The notes under the pieces were generated by a model. That model was not told where the DNA came from, searched no databases, and saw only the letters and a list, made by a program, of their open reading frames with translations. This document shows positions 1 through 11,529 of a DNA stretch of 64,000 nt, piece after piece. The DNA is from Neckera pumila (lineage: Eukaryota; Streptophyta; Bryopsida; Hypnales; Neckeraceae), in NCBI GenBank assembly GCA_963969595.1, contig OZ018413.1, positions 7,624,211 through 7,688,210 on the forward strand, written 5' to 3'. The translations under genes and the position numbers were made by a program. The first letter of the stretch is position 1; every line of letters starts with the position of its first letter.

Positions 1-15
1 GGGTACCAAATCTGC

Positions 16-991
16 ATGTGCTACAGCTACTCAATTGCTTATTGTGAGTTTGAGATGAAACTACTTGGCAAAACTATTTTTTGCATTAGTTTACAGGTTT
101 TACATATAAAAGATGGCAGCATCTTTCTTTCTCAAACCACTTATATTAACCGAATTCTTAAACAATTCAACATGATTGATATTTATCCTCTATCTATACT
201 TATGGTTGGTCGTAGTACTAAAGATGATGATCCTTATTGCCCTTGCAAGGAGGAGGAGGAACCATTGAGTGAACAATATCCATACCTTGCAGCGATCGGA
301 GCACTCTTATATTTGGCTACGTCTACAAGACCTGACATTGCATTTGCAGTTAGTGTCCTTGTAAAACATAGTTCTAGACCAACACTCTGACATTGGAATG
401 GCATCAAACATCTTTTTTGTTATTTGAAAGGAACTGAAGATTTAGGATTACATTACAGTCGATCTACAGATTCAAAACTGGTTGGATATGCTGATGCTTG
501 ATATAAGTCTAATCCGGAAACATCCAAATCTCAAACAGGTTATGTTTTCTTACGACATGGAGCTGCAATTTCTTGAAAATCAGTGAAGCAAACAATTACT
601 GCAACATCATCTAATCATACATAAATTATTGCTTTGCATGAAGCATCTCGGGAATGCATTTGGCTACGGTCAATTGATAATTTTTATTCAAACAAACTGT
701 AGATTATTACATGATGATTCTCCAATTGTCTTATATGAAGACAATAGTGCTTGTATTATACAAATGCAAGTAGGTTTTATTAAAGGTGACCAAACAAAAC
801 ATATTGATCCAAAGTATTTTAATTTTACACACGACTTAATTACTAACGAAGCACTTGAAATCAAGAAAGTTTCATCAACTGATAATCTTGTTGATCTCTT
901 CACCAAGGCTCTTCCATTATCTATTCATCATCGACTCATTCATGGCATTGGCATGAGGCAACTTAGTATTTTGGAGCAAGACATTCAATAA
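16..991 (+). pseudogene. Ty1/copia retrotransposon pol, C-terminal part (RT end plus RNase H), broken
   Basis: The translation shows the end of a copia reverse transcriptase (YLAAIGALLYLATSTRPDIAFAV) and then RNase H landmarks: a YADA segment, QTGYVF, EDNSACI, the TKHIDPKYF block and DLFTKALP close to the stop at 989-991. This order is standard for the 3' third of a Ty1/copia polyprotein, which copies element RNA into DNA in cytoplasmic particles. The copy is dead. In-frame stops lie at 388-390, 499-501, 574-576 and 622-624, and the frame shifts near 690-700. The 5' part, with gag, protease, integrase and the catalytic RT region, lies outside the window. It is followed by the T-rich, 'aaggttttaatgaagcagca'-type spacer usual in plant copia elements and then a probable LTR start. 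The family assignment is secure; the lineage is not determined. Confidence 0.93.
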
Positions 992-1522
992 GTGTGTAAA
1001 CCCTTTGATATCCTTTTATAGTTTTTTCCCATTGGATTTTGCTATGAGAATGGATTGATAAAGGTGCTGTACTATTTTTCCTTCATCTGTGGTTTTCTCC
1101 TTGATCATAATCAAGGTTTTTGTAGATAAGGTTTTAATGAAGCAGCATCCGTAAACATACGGATATTATATTGAAAAAGGTGGGGTCGTGGTGAGAACCA
1201 CGATTTTTGGAATCAATGCTGGAGCTTGTTAACCATCTTGAGGTGCCCTGCATCTTGTTACATCACAGCTCAGGGGTAGGGTAGCGGGTCGACTGCTTAT
1301 TCTTGCTTCAATAGCAATGTCAAGCCGCGGGTTCCCCGAATCAGTCGACGAGGCCCACAAGTATCGAACCTCGAACCGATCAGTTGACCACCAACGTACA
1401 AAACCAGCCGACCAAGTCCACGACTTGGCGACAATGACTGACTTCTAACTAATTATATAAACTTCATCAAATACATCATATTAAATTTTTATTTTACTAC
1501 TACTATGTTGAGCGAGGAGGCG
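992..1522 (+). other. Non-coding 3' tail of the copia element up to the polypurine tract
   Basis: Between the pol stop and the probable LTR start there is a T-rich stretch and an 'aaggttttaatgaagcagca' motif (about 1128-1147), as is usual downstream of copia pol. About 300 bases of more GC-rich sequence (roughly 1185-1440) follow without any recognisable reading frame. It ends in the purine-rich run gagcgaggagg (1511-1521), which sits where a polypurine tract should prime plus-strand synthesis. Confidence 0.5.
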
Positions 1523-1780
1523 TGTTAAGAAATGTAGTGTGAACGCTCACCATAATATGGTGAGTGACATTTGTCACTAGGATTAGAGGAAATCTTCTTG
1601 GACGAATATGTTAAGAAACGTAGTGTGAACGCTCACCATAATATGGTGAGTGACACTTGTCATTAGGATTAGAGGAAATCTTTTTGGACGAATATGTTAA
1701 AAAACGTAGTGTGAATGCTCACCATAATATGGTGAGTGACATTCGTCACTAGGATTAGAGGAAATCTTCTTGGACGAATA
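1523..1780 (+). repeat. Three tandem 86-bp units at the probable 3' LTR start
   Basis: Copies start at 1523, 1609 and 1695, exactly 86 bp apart, with only a few differences. Each begins TGTTAA, the usual TG start of an LTR, right after a purine-rich tract. Each contains the near-perfect palindrome CTCACCATAATATGGTGAG and a second small one (GTGAC...GTCAC). The third copy ends at 1780 and the presumed LTR runs on without further repetition. The LTR assignment is inferred, because its other end was not found. Confidence 0.85.
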
Positions 1781-4459
1781 GGAGAGAGATAATGAATAGT
1801 TTCTTAGAGCGCTTTGTCCCACGTTTTGGCGAGGTTACGCACGTCTTGTGCCTGCACAGATGTGTATCCATTTATCCTGCCGTTATCCATTACTAGATTC
1901 TTCACAAATATTTTATGCTGCGCCATGACTTGGAAGGCGGATAAACTAAACCACAGGAGGTTACTCAAATATTGTTTCATCTAGATTGATAGTGCAGAAC
2001 CCAAACTGCCTTTAAATCCAGGAACGCTAACTCCGTGTACAACTTGTCTTTTTTTATTGGTATGCTTGGGAGAGCGATAAATGATCTGGCAGATCATTTG
2101 GTCTTGGTATAATTGCTTTGCAAAGAAGCAACAATAGCACTTGCATTTTATAGATCTGCCGATTTGCCTTTTACGTATTCTCTTTCACTTTCTTTGACTC
2201 TATTGTATAATGGAGAATACGTTATACTCCAAAACTACCTTTTTGCCTCTGGCATTTTTCAGTTTCGTTGAAAATAAACTTTTGTCTTTTTTTGATAGCG
2301 GAGTCCAGAAGTCCTTGGACGTCATGCATTACAACTTTAGTGTGATCCTCCGGTCCAAAGCAGCACGTATACTTGTGTTATCATTTCAATTCAGAACAGC
2401 AACGCAAAATGGCAAACACAACAATGTATGTCACCCTGTGGTAGTGCGTCTCCATTCTGTAAACGAAATTTACTTGAAAAATTGCTACAAGTGTTTGCGG
2501 ATACGTTATATTGCTTGGTCTGACATTGTCACGAAATCATTGAGGCGTGCCGTGTATCATAAAACTTGTGCAATGCTTTGCGGGAGTCATTCTGTCTTGC
2601 TTTTCCTTGCATAACGATTTAGGGACACCTTAATGAATCTATTCTACAAATTTATCGAAAGATAATCAGAGCAATGGCCTCAGAAGTTGAAGGTTTCTCA
2701 TGCTAAAAGCTGCAAAGGCCCTATCCTTGATATAGTGATAAGTGGCCATTATATACATAAATGCTTTTGTTGGGTGGCAAATGTGAGTCTCTAAGCTAGC
2801 ACTTGAGTCTCAAAATCTTCTTTTTTTTGTTTTTTATTCATATTTATCATTAATTAGAGTTCAAAAGACATTATAAGTGTATTTACATGACGTTTGGACA
2901 ATATCTTTACAAATATGGTGAGAATTGTCCAAGAAGTCCAGAAGCGCTCTAAGCACTTCTATTTACTAAAATTTAGGTCTATTTAGGTGTTTAAAAAAAT
3001 TTAAGTGTTGAGATGATATTAAGCCCTAATGGCCAAATCGTAGAACCACCTAAATATAGACTATTGAAGGATTTGACAAACAGAAGTGTACACCTAGAAC
3101 AAAAGAACAAAAAAATAAAAGATTATAAAAGAAATCATGTGATAATGTAGGTAAAAATTTGGACCATGATTACGAACAATCTATGAGCAAAGAACGGTGG
3201 TTCTAACCAGGAAACATGCCAAGAGCATAACGGTGAAGGTTGATTGCTAGATTCCTTAGATCAAGAATGATTCCCTCTCCGGGAGGAAATTAACCCTATA
3301 TCTAGAATGATTCTCTCCTTGGGTGGGAATTAAACTAGGAGGTATTGAATTAGACACTCCTTTGCTCAATGCAAAGTAAGATGTAAGTTTGCACATGGCA
3401 CTTGGGAACTTTTTAGAGGTTGCCCAAAAGTTCTGTAATTTCCTACATTGCGGAAATGACTTCATGAAAAGTCAACCGTATTTTTATGCATTGAGAAATA
3501 CCTAGAAAATATCAAAGTGGCGATAAAATTCCACTAAAGATTAGGATAGAATGTTTAGTGCTAATGAAACGCTCGACCAAATTCCATTATATTCCGACCT
3601 CAACAAATACCAGAACTAGCGTCTTCAATGGATTTTTAACGGATTTAAAAACATTTGTTGGGTTGACTAACATAACAAGAGCTCACGATTTTTGATTGGA
3701 GTTGATTTGGACTCTTTTTTTATTATCTTAAACCTTATCAACAATCCAAACCAGTCAAAACTTGAAAGTAAAATCATCTCCAACAATTGGATTTTATACC
3801 TTTTTTATCACTACGCTAAACGTTGATTTTGACTTGCAAAATGGCCTAAAAATAGAGGATAGAGGCATCTTTAAAATAATTTGAGTCTTTTGAAGACAAT
3901 GGAGCAATCGGTTTGGAGTTTGGAGCAATTCTCCAAAAGTGAGAGCAATCATAGTAGTAGTGTAGAATTTTAATTAAGTTAATTTGGATTTATCTAGGAG
4001 TAGAAGTAGGTAAATAGAGGGAAGGTGAGGGCCTTGAACAAATATATAAGGCCCTCTCCTCTCTTCTCTTTGCACTCTTTTTTATTTCGTAAAGCTTTAG
4101 TCAAAATATGGCCACGTTGTTGGAATTGGCAGTTTTATTGCATTTGGATCTTACTCCTTGATTTTATTAAACTTTCTCTTGTGTTTTGAGCCCTTTTCAA
4201 AGGATGTTGAGGTCCTTTTGAAGCGCTTACTTGCTTATACGTGCTTGACTCGAAATTATTTGCATTGTGTGTTTTTATCAATGTTTAAACATTTGTGGTT
4301 TCTAACCCCTTAAAATAGAGCTGTTTGTGCAGGATTTCTTGACTAAATGTCATAGAACATTCCCCTAGAGCCTTGACGTTTGAAAACATTGTCTTTAGAA
4401 GGGTCATTATTGTTTTGAAGAAGTTTGGGTTGGAACCAAGTTCTTGCTGTCACGTCTAA
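1781..4459. other. No recognisable gene; possible rest of LTR, then unknown AT-rich DNA
   Basis: The first few hundred bases may be the remainder of the copia LTR. A 134-codon open frame at 2210-2614 has no recognisable motif or coding signature. From about 3250 to 3350 two loosely related segments around 'tcaagaatgattccctctcc' and 'tagaatgattctctcc' form a short duplication. Nothing else was recognised. Confidence 0.4.
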
Positions 4460-4985
4460 ATTTTCTTTGTCAAACTTGTCCAGAATTTGAGATTAATCCC
4501 TCTAATACACTGAAGCTATCGCCCCGGATCTAGTTTTTGTTAGATTAAACAAAATTTCATTGTTGAATTTGTTCAAAGTTTGAGGTTAACTCCTCTAATA
4601 TGGCCAAGCTATTGCCCATTAGAAGAGATTTGGGGGGACTAAAGGGCTGTTTTAGGCTTGCTTCCCCAATGTTGTTCCCCTGGGCCCTGGCAAATTAGAA
4701 ACTTTCGCCTTTAAATTTTTATTTTTATTTTTTTGAAAAATAAAAAATAAAAAATAAAAATATATTTTGGGTGACGTGACAGTGGCTCGGCCACGTTATG
4801 CAGCAGCTGCGGACTGTTGCAAGGTTGTTCCCCCGACCCTGGCAGTCCAGAGAACTCACAGTCCTTTAAAGGAGCTAAAAAACATCTAATACTGGACCTA
4901 GTTTCTGTTAGACTAAACAAAATTTCCTTGTTGAATTCGTCCAAAATTTGAGGCTAAACCCTCTAATATGACAAAGCTTCATACT
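4460..4985. repeat. 93-bp tandem repeat, about three copies, split by a MITE
   Basis: A unit containing 'ccctctaata...ctattgccc...tagtttttgttagattaaacaaaattt' recurs. The anchor 'tctaata' occurs at 4501, 4594 and 4962. The first spacing is 93 bp and the second is 368 bp; the excess of 275 bp equals the MITE at 4617-4890, so the MITE landed inside one repeat unit. Confidence 0.8.
4617..4890. mobile_element. MITE family A, copy 1
   Basis: Inverted ends read CATTAGAAGAGATTTGG at the left and, reverse-complemented at the right, ATTAGATGTTTTTTAGC. The interior has an A/T-rich block and a 'gtgacgtgacagtggc' motif shared with copies at 43316, 46607 and 51892. It has no coding capacity. The neighbouring intact repeat unit (near 4514-4530) serves as an empty site. 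No convincing target duplication longer than about 2 bp was seen, so the superfamily is open. Confidence 0.75.
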
Positions 4986-6094
4986 TAGTTAGAATTTATA
5001 TTTTAAACTTTGGTTAAAAGGTCCCCAAAAGAGATCCAAATATTGGCGAGCAACGACCATTAATTTAGTTGATTTTGAAAATCCAAAGGAAGTTTTAGAA
5101 TTCAAGATCTAGCAAGGGCCCAGCAAGCTAAATGGGCACAGTCAAAAAAGAGCCAGCACAGGCTGTATATCCGGCCACGAGGCTCGGCAGCTCAAGGAGG
5201 CTCGGCAACTCATTGGAAGCCCAACAGCTTGTTGGGATACAATAGCTCGTTGAAGAGTCAACAGGCCCTGTCAGGCTTTGATTGCCTTAATTACTGAAAT
5301 TTCACATACATCATAAACAAACGACCAAAATCACTTTTCATAATGTCGAGAGCAATCATCAACTCTGTCAACTTTTAGTGGTATCAGCAACAGCAGGTGT
5401 TCTACATCCTCAATCACTTCAACTATCCGGTGTTGTGTAGAGAAGAGCGCGCTTAGAGAACACACATGGTGTCTGGCTGCAAATTGGTGAGTATAGTTGG
5501 AGAATCTCAGAACTCGAATCTTCACTTGGTCTTCAAAGTCTTCAAATTTGAATCTTTACTCAATCTCCAACCATTTTATCCTATGGTGGCTCTATAGGAC
5601 CAAAAGTAAAGGTGTATAATAAGAAACAAGGCCTCAGACGGATAAAACGGGACGGCCAAGCCACGAGTTGACTGTCCAAAAATTTGGCTCCTAAACTTCA
5701 AACCCATGGTGATCAACAATCGTGCCTCACCAATGGGAACGACATAAAGGTGACCATATGGGTGATCAATCTCACTTCGTCGTCAACAAATATAAAACGG
5801 AACTAACACTGAATAACCACATAACCTGCAATAATATTCACAATGCAACAATTGAAAAACAACAAGCCTCCAAAATCGGCCAAGAATAACAATAGAAACA
5901 CAACGAGCTTCCAAAATTGGCTAGGAATAACAAGCCACAAGCTACAAGCCACAAGCCACAACACATAAATCTTCTTGTCTTCAAGTCTTAGTTTCTTCAA
6001 ATCTATTCAAACTTCTTCAAATCTCTTCAAATCTTCTCCAATTCCAATTCCTTCTCCTTGATCAAACTTTAGTGTGATGCCACGGCTACTCTAC
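4986..6094. other. No recognisable gene; small local repeats
   Basis: Near 5150-5260 short GC-rich iterations of 'ggctcggcaactc' and 'agcttgttggg' type occur. At about 5860-5940 a roughly 46-bp unit built on 'aagcctccaaaatcggcc' is duplicated, and 5990-6050 holds a 'cttcaaatct' microsatellite. Short open frames (64-65 codons) show no domain. Confidence 0.4.
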
Positions 6095-6640
6095 AAATTC
6101 AAATAAGTTGTGTAATAGCTTTTTGAAAAGTTTACACAAATCTCTACTTTTTTTCTAAAATTTAACTTAAACTAACACTCTGTCCATGTTTTATGGCCAC
6201 TTAAAGTTTCGGTCTCAAAGTTTGAGGGCAACAGACCCTTCTTCACTTTCACACTCATAAATCAGTTATACATGCTTCAAATACAACAAATAATAGCTTT
6301 ATGGAAAGCTAACAAAAACTTCCACATTCTCTACAAATTTCAACTTAAAATAATATTTTGTCCATCTATTATGGTTACTAAAAATTTTAGTCTTAAGAAT
6401 TGAAGGTAGCAGATCTTTTTTCACTTCCACACTCATAAATCACTTATACATGTTTTAAATACAGCAAGTAATAGCTTTATGAAAAGCTCTAAAAAATTTT
6501 CTACATCATTTTTAAATTTCATTGCAAAATAAAGACATGCCCGTCTTTTATGGTTGGTTGAAGTCTCTATCCCTTCAATTAGAAAGCAGCAGACCTTCTT
6601 CCACTCAAACTAGCACAAATCTCAACTTACAACCTCAAAT
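6095..6640. repeat. 178-bp tandem repeat, nearly three degenerate copies
   Basis: Anchors 'gtccatgtttta', 'gtccatctatta' and 'gcccgtctttta' start at 6182, 6360 and 6539. Between them the common body includes 'cacactcataaatca', 'tttaaatacagcaagtaatagcttta' and 'gaaaagct'. The 84-codon open frame at 6522-6776 starts inside this repeat and is probably fortuitous. Confidence 0.75.
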
Positions 6641-7854
6641 CAAGCAAAAGAAGATTTTTTTTAAAGACAATATGATATCAAAACCCACCAAATTTCATTT
6701 CAAAATTCGTAAAACTCCATACACCATAGTCTTCCAAAAACTCGGATTCTTTCAGCTACAACGAGAAAAAAGATGAATAGTCTCCACCTTTTTTCCTCCC
6801 CACCTTATCAACAACTTTCTACCTTCAAGATAAGTGACAAACAGCCCTTAACTTGCTCCCAAGGCTAACTTTCAATTATTGACCTTCCTATTTGGCCCCA
6901 CAATTATATCTTTATCTTTAATTTAGAAGGAAAATCACTTCAAAATTCACCTAGAAGGCAAACATTTTCATCCTTTCCTTCTACAACTATAACGATACAA
7001 AATCATATCTATAAAATACTCCAAATATGGATATAAGCACTAACATCAAACTAATGCCTATTAGAAGTAAAAAATTAGAATTTCAAAACAAACTTCACTC
7101 CATCTGCAAGAACTTGAGAATGCATTTGATAGTTGCAGCAACATATTCAGCACGATCCGCCTTCGTTAAGGGATTGACCGGGCCCTCTATCCATTGTTGG
7201 TGGCCACAATTCCCCTTGATTGGCCTGACCATACAATAGTATTGGTTATCGTTTAGACCCTCAAAATTCCCTTTAAATGTCACTTCACAACTATTGGATT
7301 CAACACGTTCAACTTGTAACAAGATTACCAACGCATGAGCATCCCGCTGAAGGTTCCCGTGCCACTGCTGCTCAATACGAGGTTGCTTTGGCGGTCAAGA
7401 AGGCCCAGCTTCATCTCGTGGAAGCACAAATGGCGATGACAATTCCCATGGCAGAAGCAGCTCATCCGGCAGTTGCGACAATGAAAGTTCAAGTTCAGCC
7501 TTCGGTTGAAGCTTTTTATCTTGAGACTCAGAAAAAATCCTTCGGTTCAACATTTTAAATCTAAAGTAGGAAACAAAAATTACTACTAAAAATTCAATGA
7601 AGTTCTAAGGCAAAATCGTCCTTTTATATAGATGTCATACTCCTCTCGGAATGATGTCACCTTGAAGCTATTCAATAAAATATATTATAATGTGTTTTTA
7701 CACTATGTACAAATCTACAATAGGACACTGGGCTTAAGGTTCTAAAAAGCAGTCAAACTACAAACAAGGTCAAGATTCATAGTCTTGAAAGTCGTATAAA
7801 CTTCAAGTTCCACACCAGTTAACACAAGTCTAAACAATCACAACAACAGCAGAA
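6641..7854. other. No recognisable gene
   Basis: Open frames at 7095-7331 (minus) and 7277-7558 (plus) are short and carry no motif I recognise. The plus frame, rich in Ala, Val and Gln (about 7345-7510), has a more coding-like composition than its surroundings and could be a scrap of a mobile-element gene, but this is weak. The remainder is AT-rich and featureless. Confidence 0.3.
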
Positions 7855-8100
7855 GGCAGAAGCATTCATGTGCTGACATTCACAACAAGCAAAAGCAACC
7901 CCACACCCTTAGCACCCTAAGCATGCCACTTTCAACACAAAAGTCGGATAAAATGAAAGCATCCTAGGCACAAGCAACCTAGCACCCTAAGTACCCTAAG
8001 CATGCCACTTTAGCACAGCAGCAGGAACATGATTCACATACTAACATTCACTGCAAGAAAAAGCAACAAATGATTCTAAATGTCTGAAGCACACCATTTT
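7855..8100. repeat. Dispersed repeat, copy 1 (related to 13306-13700)
   Basis: Shares with 13306-13700 the series 'ctaacattcact', 'gcaacaaa.ggttcta/gattcta', 'ctgaagcacacca' and 'aagt.ggataaaa'. It also repeats internally 'agcaccctaagcatgccacttt' (about 7910 and 7980). It may be a fragment of an unidentified retroelement. Confidence 0.55.
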
Positions 8101-9290
8101 ATGAATGTTTATTTACCCACCCTTGATAAATAAGCGAGCTCAATCAGACTTTATTTTTTGTGTGGATTTTTACACAATCTATGGGTGCCTCGCGCCAATC
8201 CATTGTGCTTTCCAAACAATGGATTTTTTTTCCTATGATCCTAACATCCACAATGTACACAAAAATCAAAGATTTGAACCACTTGATGATTTCTATTCTA
8301 ACTTCTTCAATAAAAAGAAGTCACACTGGTTTTGAACTTAAGCTAGTTACAATCTTAATTTAACTATTCTAAATCATAGAACATTTCATGCCATTTCTAA
8401 AGACATAAAACTCAACCCTAGCCCTTTTTCCTTGCAAAAATTATAGACGGATGAAGTTTAGCCCTTCCTAGGCTATTTAAACTTCATCCACGGTTTAGAT
8501 GATGTTCCTTAGTTCAATTAGCCTTGAAATTTTAACTTTAGTTTTAGAAAATTAAGACCTAAATAAACCCTAAGTTTGAACTTGGATGAACTGTTTTAGG
8601 ACAACTTCATCCATTCCTTGATCCAAACTTCATTCTAGAATATTGTTTAGAATTTTTTATCTTTCTTGAAATTCAAGCCACTTTAAAGTTACTTCAGGAT
8701 CTTACTTTGACTTCTTAATCCTAACTTCTTCTTTGGATCAAGTTAAAATAATCTAATTCTTTCTATCCTTGTTCTTTGAAGTTTTGATGAAGCTCTAGTA
8801 AGTTACAATTTTTTAGGGTTTTTAAAGTTGTTCCTTCAAGAGGCTAACATAAGCTTTCCAAAATGTCATCTTGCTTGATATTTCACTTATCCTATCAAAA
8901 GTTATTAATGGATAAAGTTTGACCGCTAATTGGTGTTCAAAACTTCATCTGTTGATTACTCCTATTTCTAATTTGATAATTGACTTTTGATTTTACTCTT
9001 AAAATCTAGGTTACTTCTAGTTAATCATTCCTAATTTAATTTGTCTTGCTTATCTTCTAATTACTTTTCATCCAAATTAGGTCCTAAACTTCATCCCTCC
9101 ATTTCTCATTCATTTTAGCTCCAAAGCCTAAGTGTGAGATCATTATGGAAAGCTCTAATCCTAATCTATAACTTTTTAAATCTAAACTTGAAGAAAATCT
9201 AGTCTTGATGCTCTGAATCGGTCTTGAACTTCGGCCAAGTATTAAACATGCTAAATCTAAACAATTAAAAAGAAGGGAAAAAGTTTAGTA
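8101..9290. other. No recognisable gene; recurring 'aacttcatc' motif and a small hairpin
   Basis: The motif aacttcatc recurs in both orientations (near 8455, 8469, 8613, 8939 and 9090). At 8451-8479 GGATGAAGTTTA pairs with TAAACTTCATCC across a short spacer to make a hairpin. No coding signature was seen. Confidence 0.4.
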
Positions 9291-9296
9291 ATTTAC

Positions 9297-9359
9297 CTCG
9301 AGTTGCCCTTCATCCACCATGTTGTAGAATAGCTCCTTGAGATATTTCCTATCTGCCAT
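9297..9359 (-). CDS. Candidate short first exon of an unidentified gene
   Basis: On the minus strand an ATGGC start in good context opens a 21-codon frame beginning MADRKYLKELFYNMVDEG. It runs without interruption into a GT donor (CTCGAG|gtaaat) at codon phase 0. The composition (charged, amphipathic) is unlike the surrounding AT-rich DNA. No continuation exon was identified, so this is only a candidate remnant. Confidence 0.2.
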
Positions 9360-9969
9360 TCTTGGTGCTTTTTTGGAATTTTGTTCACCCCTTGAAGATA
9401 GGTTTTCAATACAAATTTTCTAATTTTTTCCTACTTTTTTTTCTTTCTACTTCTACTCCTTCCTTTTCTTTTAGGACTATTCTACTTCAATTATTTAAAT
9501 ATCCCAAAGGTTGGAATAAATAATTGAAGTCAACTCCAAAACAATAATTGACTCTTCAAATCCTATCCTATCTTGGTCAATTATTATTCTATCTAAGTTT
9601 TGATGGTTCTAAGTGTTTTTCCTAGATTTCTACCTAATTCTATTTCTTTCTAAATCCCCTTTTAACTCTTAAATTGTCACTTCATCTCTTTCAATTTTCA
9701 ATGTGGTTTTGAAAGTCCTAAGTGTTCTATTTTCTATGGTTTTTGAGTCTCCTTTGGCAATGAAAACATTGCTAAGGGAGATTTTCTAGCCTCCTACCTT
9801 CTTTTGTGCTTAAAATTCCTTTTTATATTTTCTCTTTCAAAAGGCAAGATGAGCCTTAAAAGGTACACTTAGTCCTTCCTTCTTTGTTTTTTTTTGTACT
9901 TTTTTGGAAGGTAAAGGAAAAATACAATTAATTCACTAAAGAAAAAAGACCACAATTTCCAACCAGTTT
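9360..9969. other. No recognisable feature
   Basis: T-rich and pyrimidine-rich DNA without open frames of note or clear repeats. Confidence 0.4.
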
Positions 9970-10270
9970 GGAGCCTGGACTAGATCACTTCGGAGCCTGA
10001 ATTGGAATCACTTCGGAGCTTGTTGTGGAGCTCAGAACCCCGCTTGGAGTCATCGGAGCCTGCCTCAAGCCGTCGGAGCCCTGCCTGGAGTCGTCGAAGC
10101 CTCTGCCTGGAGCCTCAAAGCCTCTGCCTGGAACCTCAAAGCCCCTCCCCACAGTTGGCCCCGGCCACCCAGTCTCTGCCACGTGTCCAAGCGCGGTTGG
10201 CTGCGGCCCCAGCGTGGGTGGGGTGACGGAGCAGTTGCAGGGCGCCTCCAGTACTTGGTTTTGTCCTTGA
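9970..10270. repeat. GC-rich minisatellite-like block
   Basis: Degenerate units of about 18-24 bp built on 'cggagcctgcctggagtc' follow one another from about 9970 to 10145 and then pass into other GC-rich sequence. The block stands out sharply from the AT-rich flanks. It opens several overlapping frames on both strands (for example 10002-10226 plus and 10065-10403 minus). These low-complexity frames are a by-product of the repeat and are not called as genes. Confidence 0.6.
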
Positions 10271-10504
10271 GATTAGCACTCGTTCCACCCTTGGACTTGA
10301 TTTTTCGGATTTGATTTTTTTCTCCCAACTGGTGGGAGTTGTCACTCACCAGTTTACCTTTTTGTGGAAATTTTGAACACCCCAAGTGAGTTTTTGGAAA
10401 CAAAACACTAAATGACTAAAATCCCTTCTAATTTTTGGATGTTAAACCTTGGGAAGAATTCAAAATATTTTGGAAACTAAAGTTTGGGAAGTAATTTTGC
10501 AAAG

Positions 10505-10860
10505 GGGTGATAGCTCCGCCATATTTTTGTTAACACCAAAAATCCTAAGAATAATGGATTATAGCTTTGCCGTATTTTGCTAATATCCAAAATTCTAAGA
10601 AAATTCAACCCAAGCAAAGTCAAAGCTTCGCCGTATTTTTGTTAACACCAAAAATCCTAAGAACAATGGACTATAGCTTTGCCGTATTTTGCTAATTATA
10701 TCCAAAATTCTAAAAAAATCCAAAGCAAGCAAAGTCAAAGCTTCGCCGTAATTTTGTTAACACTAAAAATCCTAAGAACAATAGACTACAACTTTGCCTT
10801 ATTTTGCTAATAACCCAAGTTCTAAAAAAATCCACATTAATTGAAGTCAAAGTTTTGTTG
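10505..10860. repeat. 112-115-bp tandem repeat, three copies
   Basis: The segment 'gttaacaccaaaaatcctaag' starts at 10529, 10641 and 10756. Each copy then has 'tagctttgccgtattttgctaat' and 'aagcaaagtcaaagcttcgccg'. The repeat decays at its 3' end. Confidence 0.85.
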
Positions 10861-11529
10861 TATGCAAAGGTTTGCAAGAAACTTAGAACAACTTAAGACA
10901 AAGGTTGGTTGTACAACTCTACAACTCAAATACACGTTAGTGAGGAAGTGTTAGAACACAAAATTCTTCAAAGAAAACACTAGAATGCCCTCCAAAACAA
11001 CATACGCCTAGGTACGGAGGGGGGAATCTAGGATTAGTACAAAGGTTAATGAAAACAATTTTAAGTTGCTATAGCAAAAGGCCAAGTTAGTATTTAGTCA
11101 AAAATCCAAAAACAAAGACAATCTTTGAAGGGATCCCAATGTCCTTCAAAGATAGCTTGAAAATTAGCAACAATGGAGCCTAAAATGCTCCAAAAACACA
11201 TGTTTACAACTTTTGGTTCAAAAATGGCCCAAAAAATCCAAAAAAATGGACCAAGATGTTTTGAAAGCCAAAAAAATGGCCCAAGAGGTGTTTGTGAGAG
11301 AAAAGTGAGTCCCTTATGGGTGATTGCATGAAAGACCGGTACTAAAACATTGTCACAAACGCAGTGCCGAAGCTTCATTTTGCAATAACTTTAGAAGCAT
11401 GATTTGTATGAACTTGAAATTTTTAGTGGAGATTCTTCTTAAGAGTTTAATCATGTTTCATATTTTCTAGAAATTTTCAAAAATCATTTTATATTTAAAA
11501 ATCATTTAAACTAATTTGTCACATTTTGA
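10861..11529. other. No recognisable gene
   Basis: Contains a local 'ccaaaaaaatggcccaa' iteration (about 11225-11285), which produces a spurious minus-strand frame at 11094-11378 with many Phe and Trp residues. Nothing else was recognised. Confidence 0.4.

Noticed and set aside
1260..1440. GC-rich stretch after the copia pol, considered as an RNA gene or primer site
   Set aside because: No cloverleaf or other structured RNA signature; the position is wrong for a primer-binding site, which should follow the 5' LTR.
2210..2614. 134-codon open frame on the plus strand
   Set aside because: No motif, no start context, composition like the surrounding non-coding DNA.
10002..10403. Overlapping open frames of up to 112 codons on both strands
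   Set aside because: Low-complexity by-products of the GC-rich minisatellite; several frames on both strands are open at once.
11094..11378. 94-codon minus-strand frame rich in Trp and Phe
   Set aside because: Produced by iterated 'ccaaaaaaatggccc' text; no protein signature.
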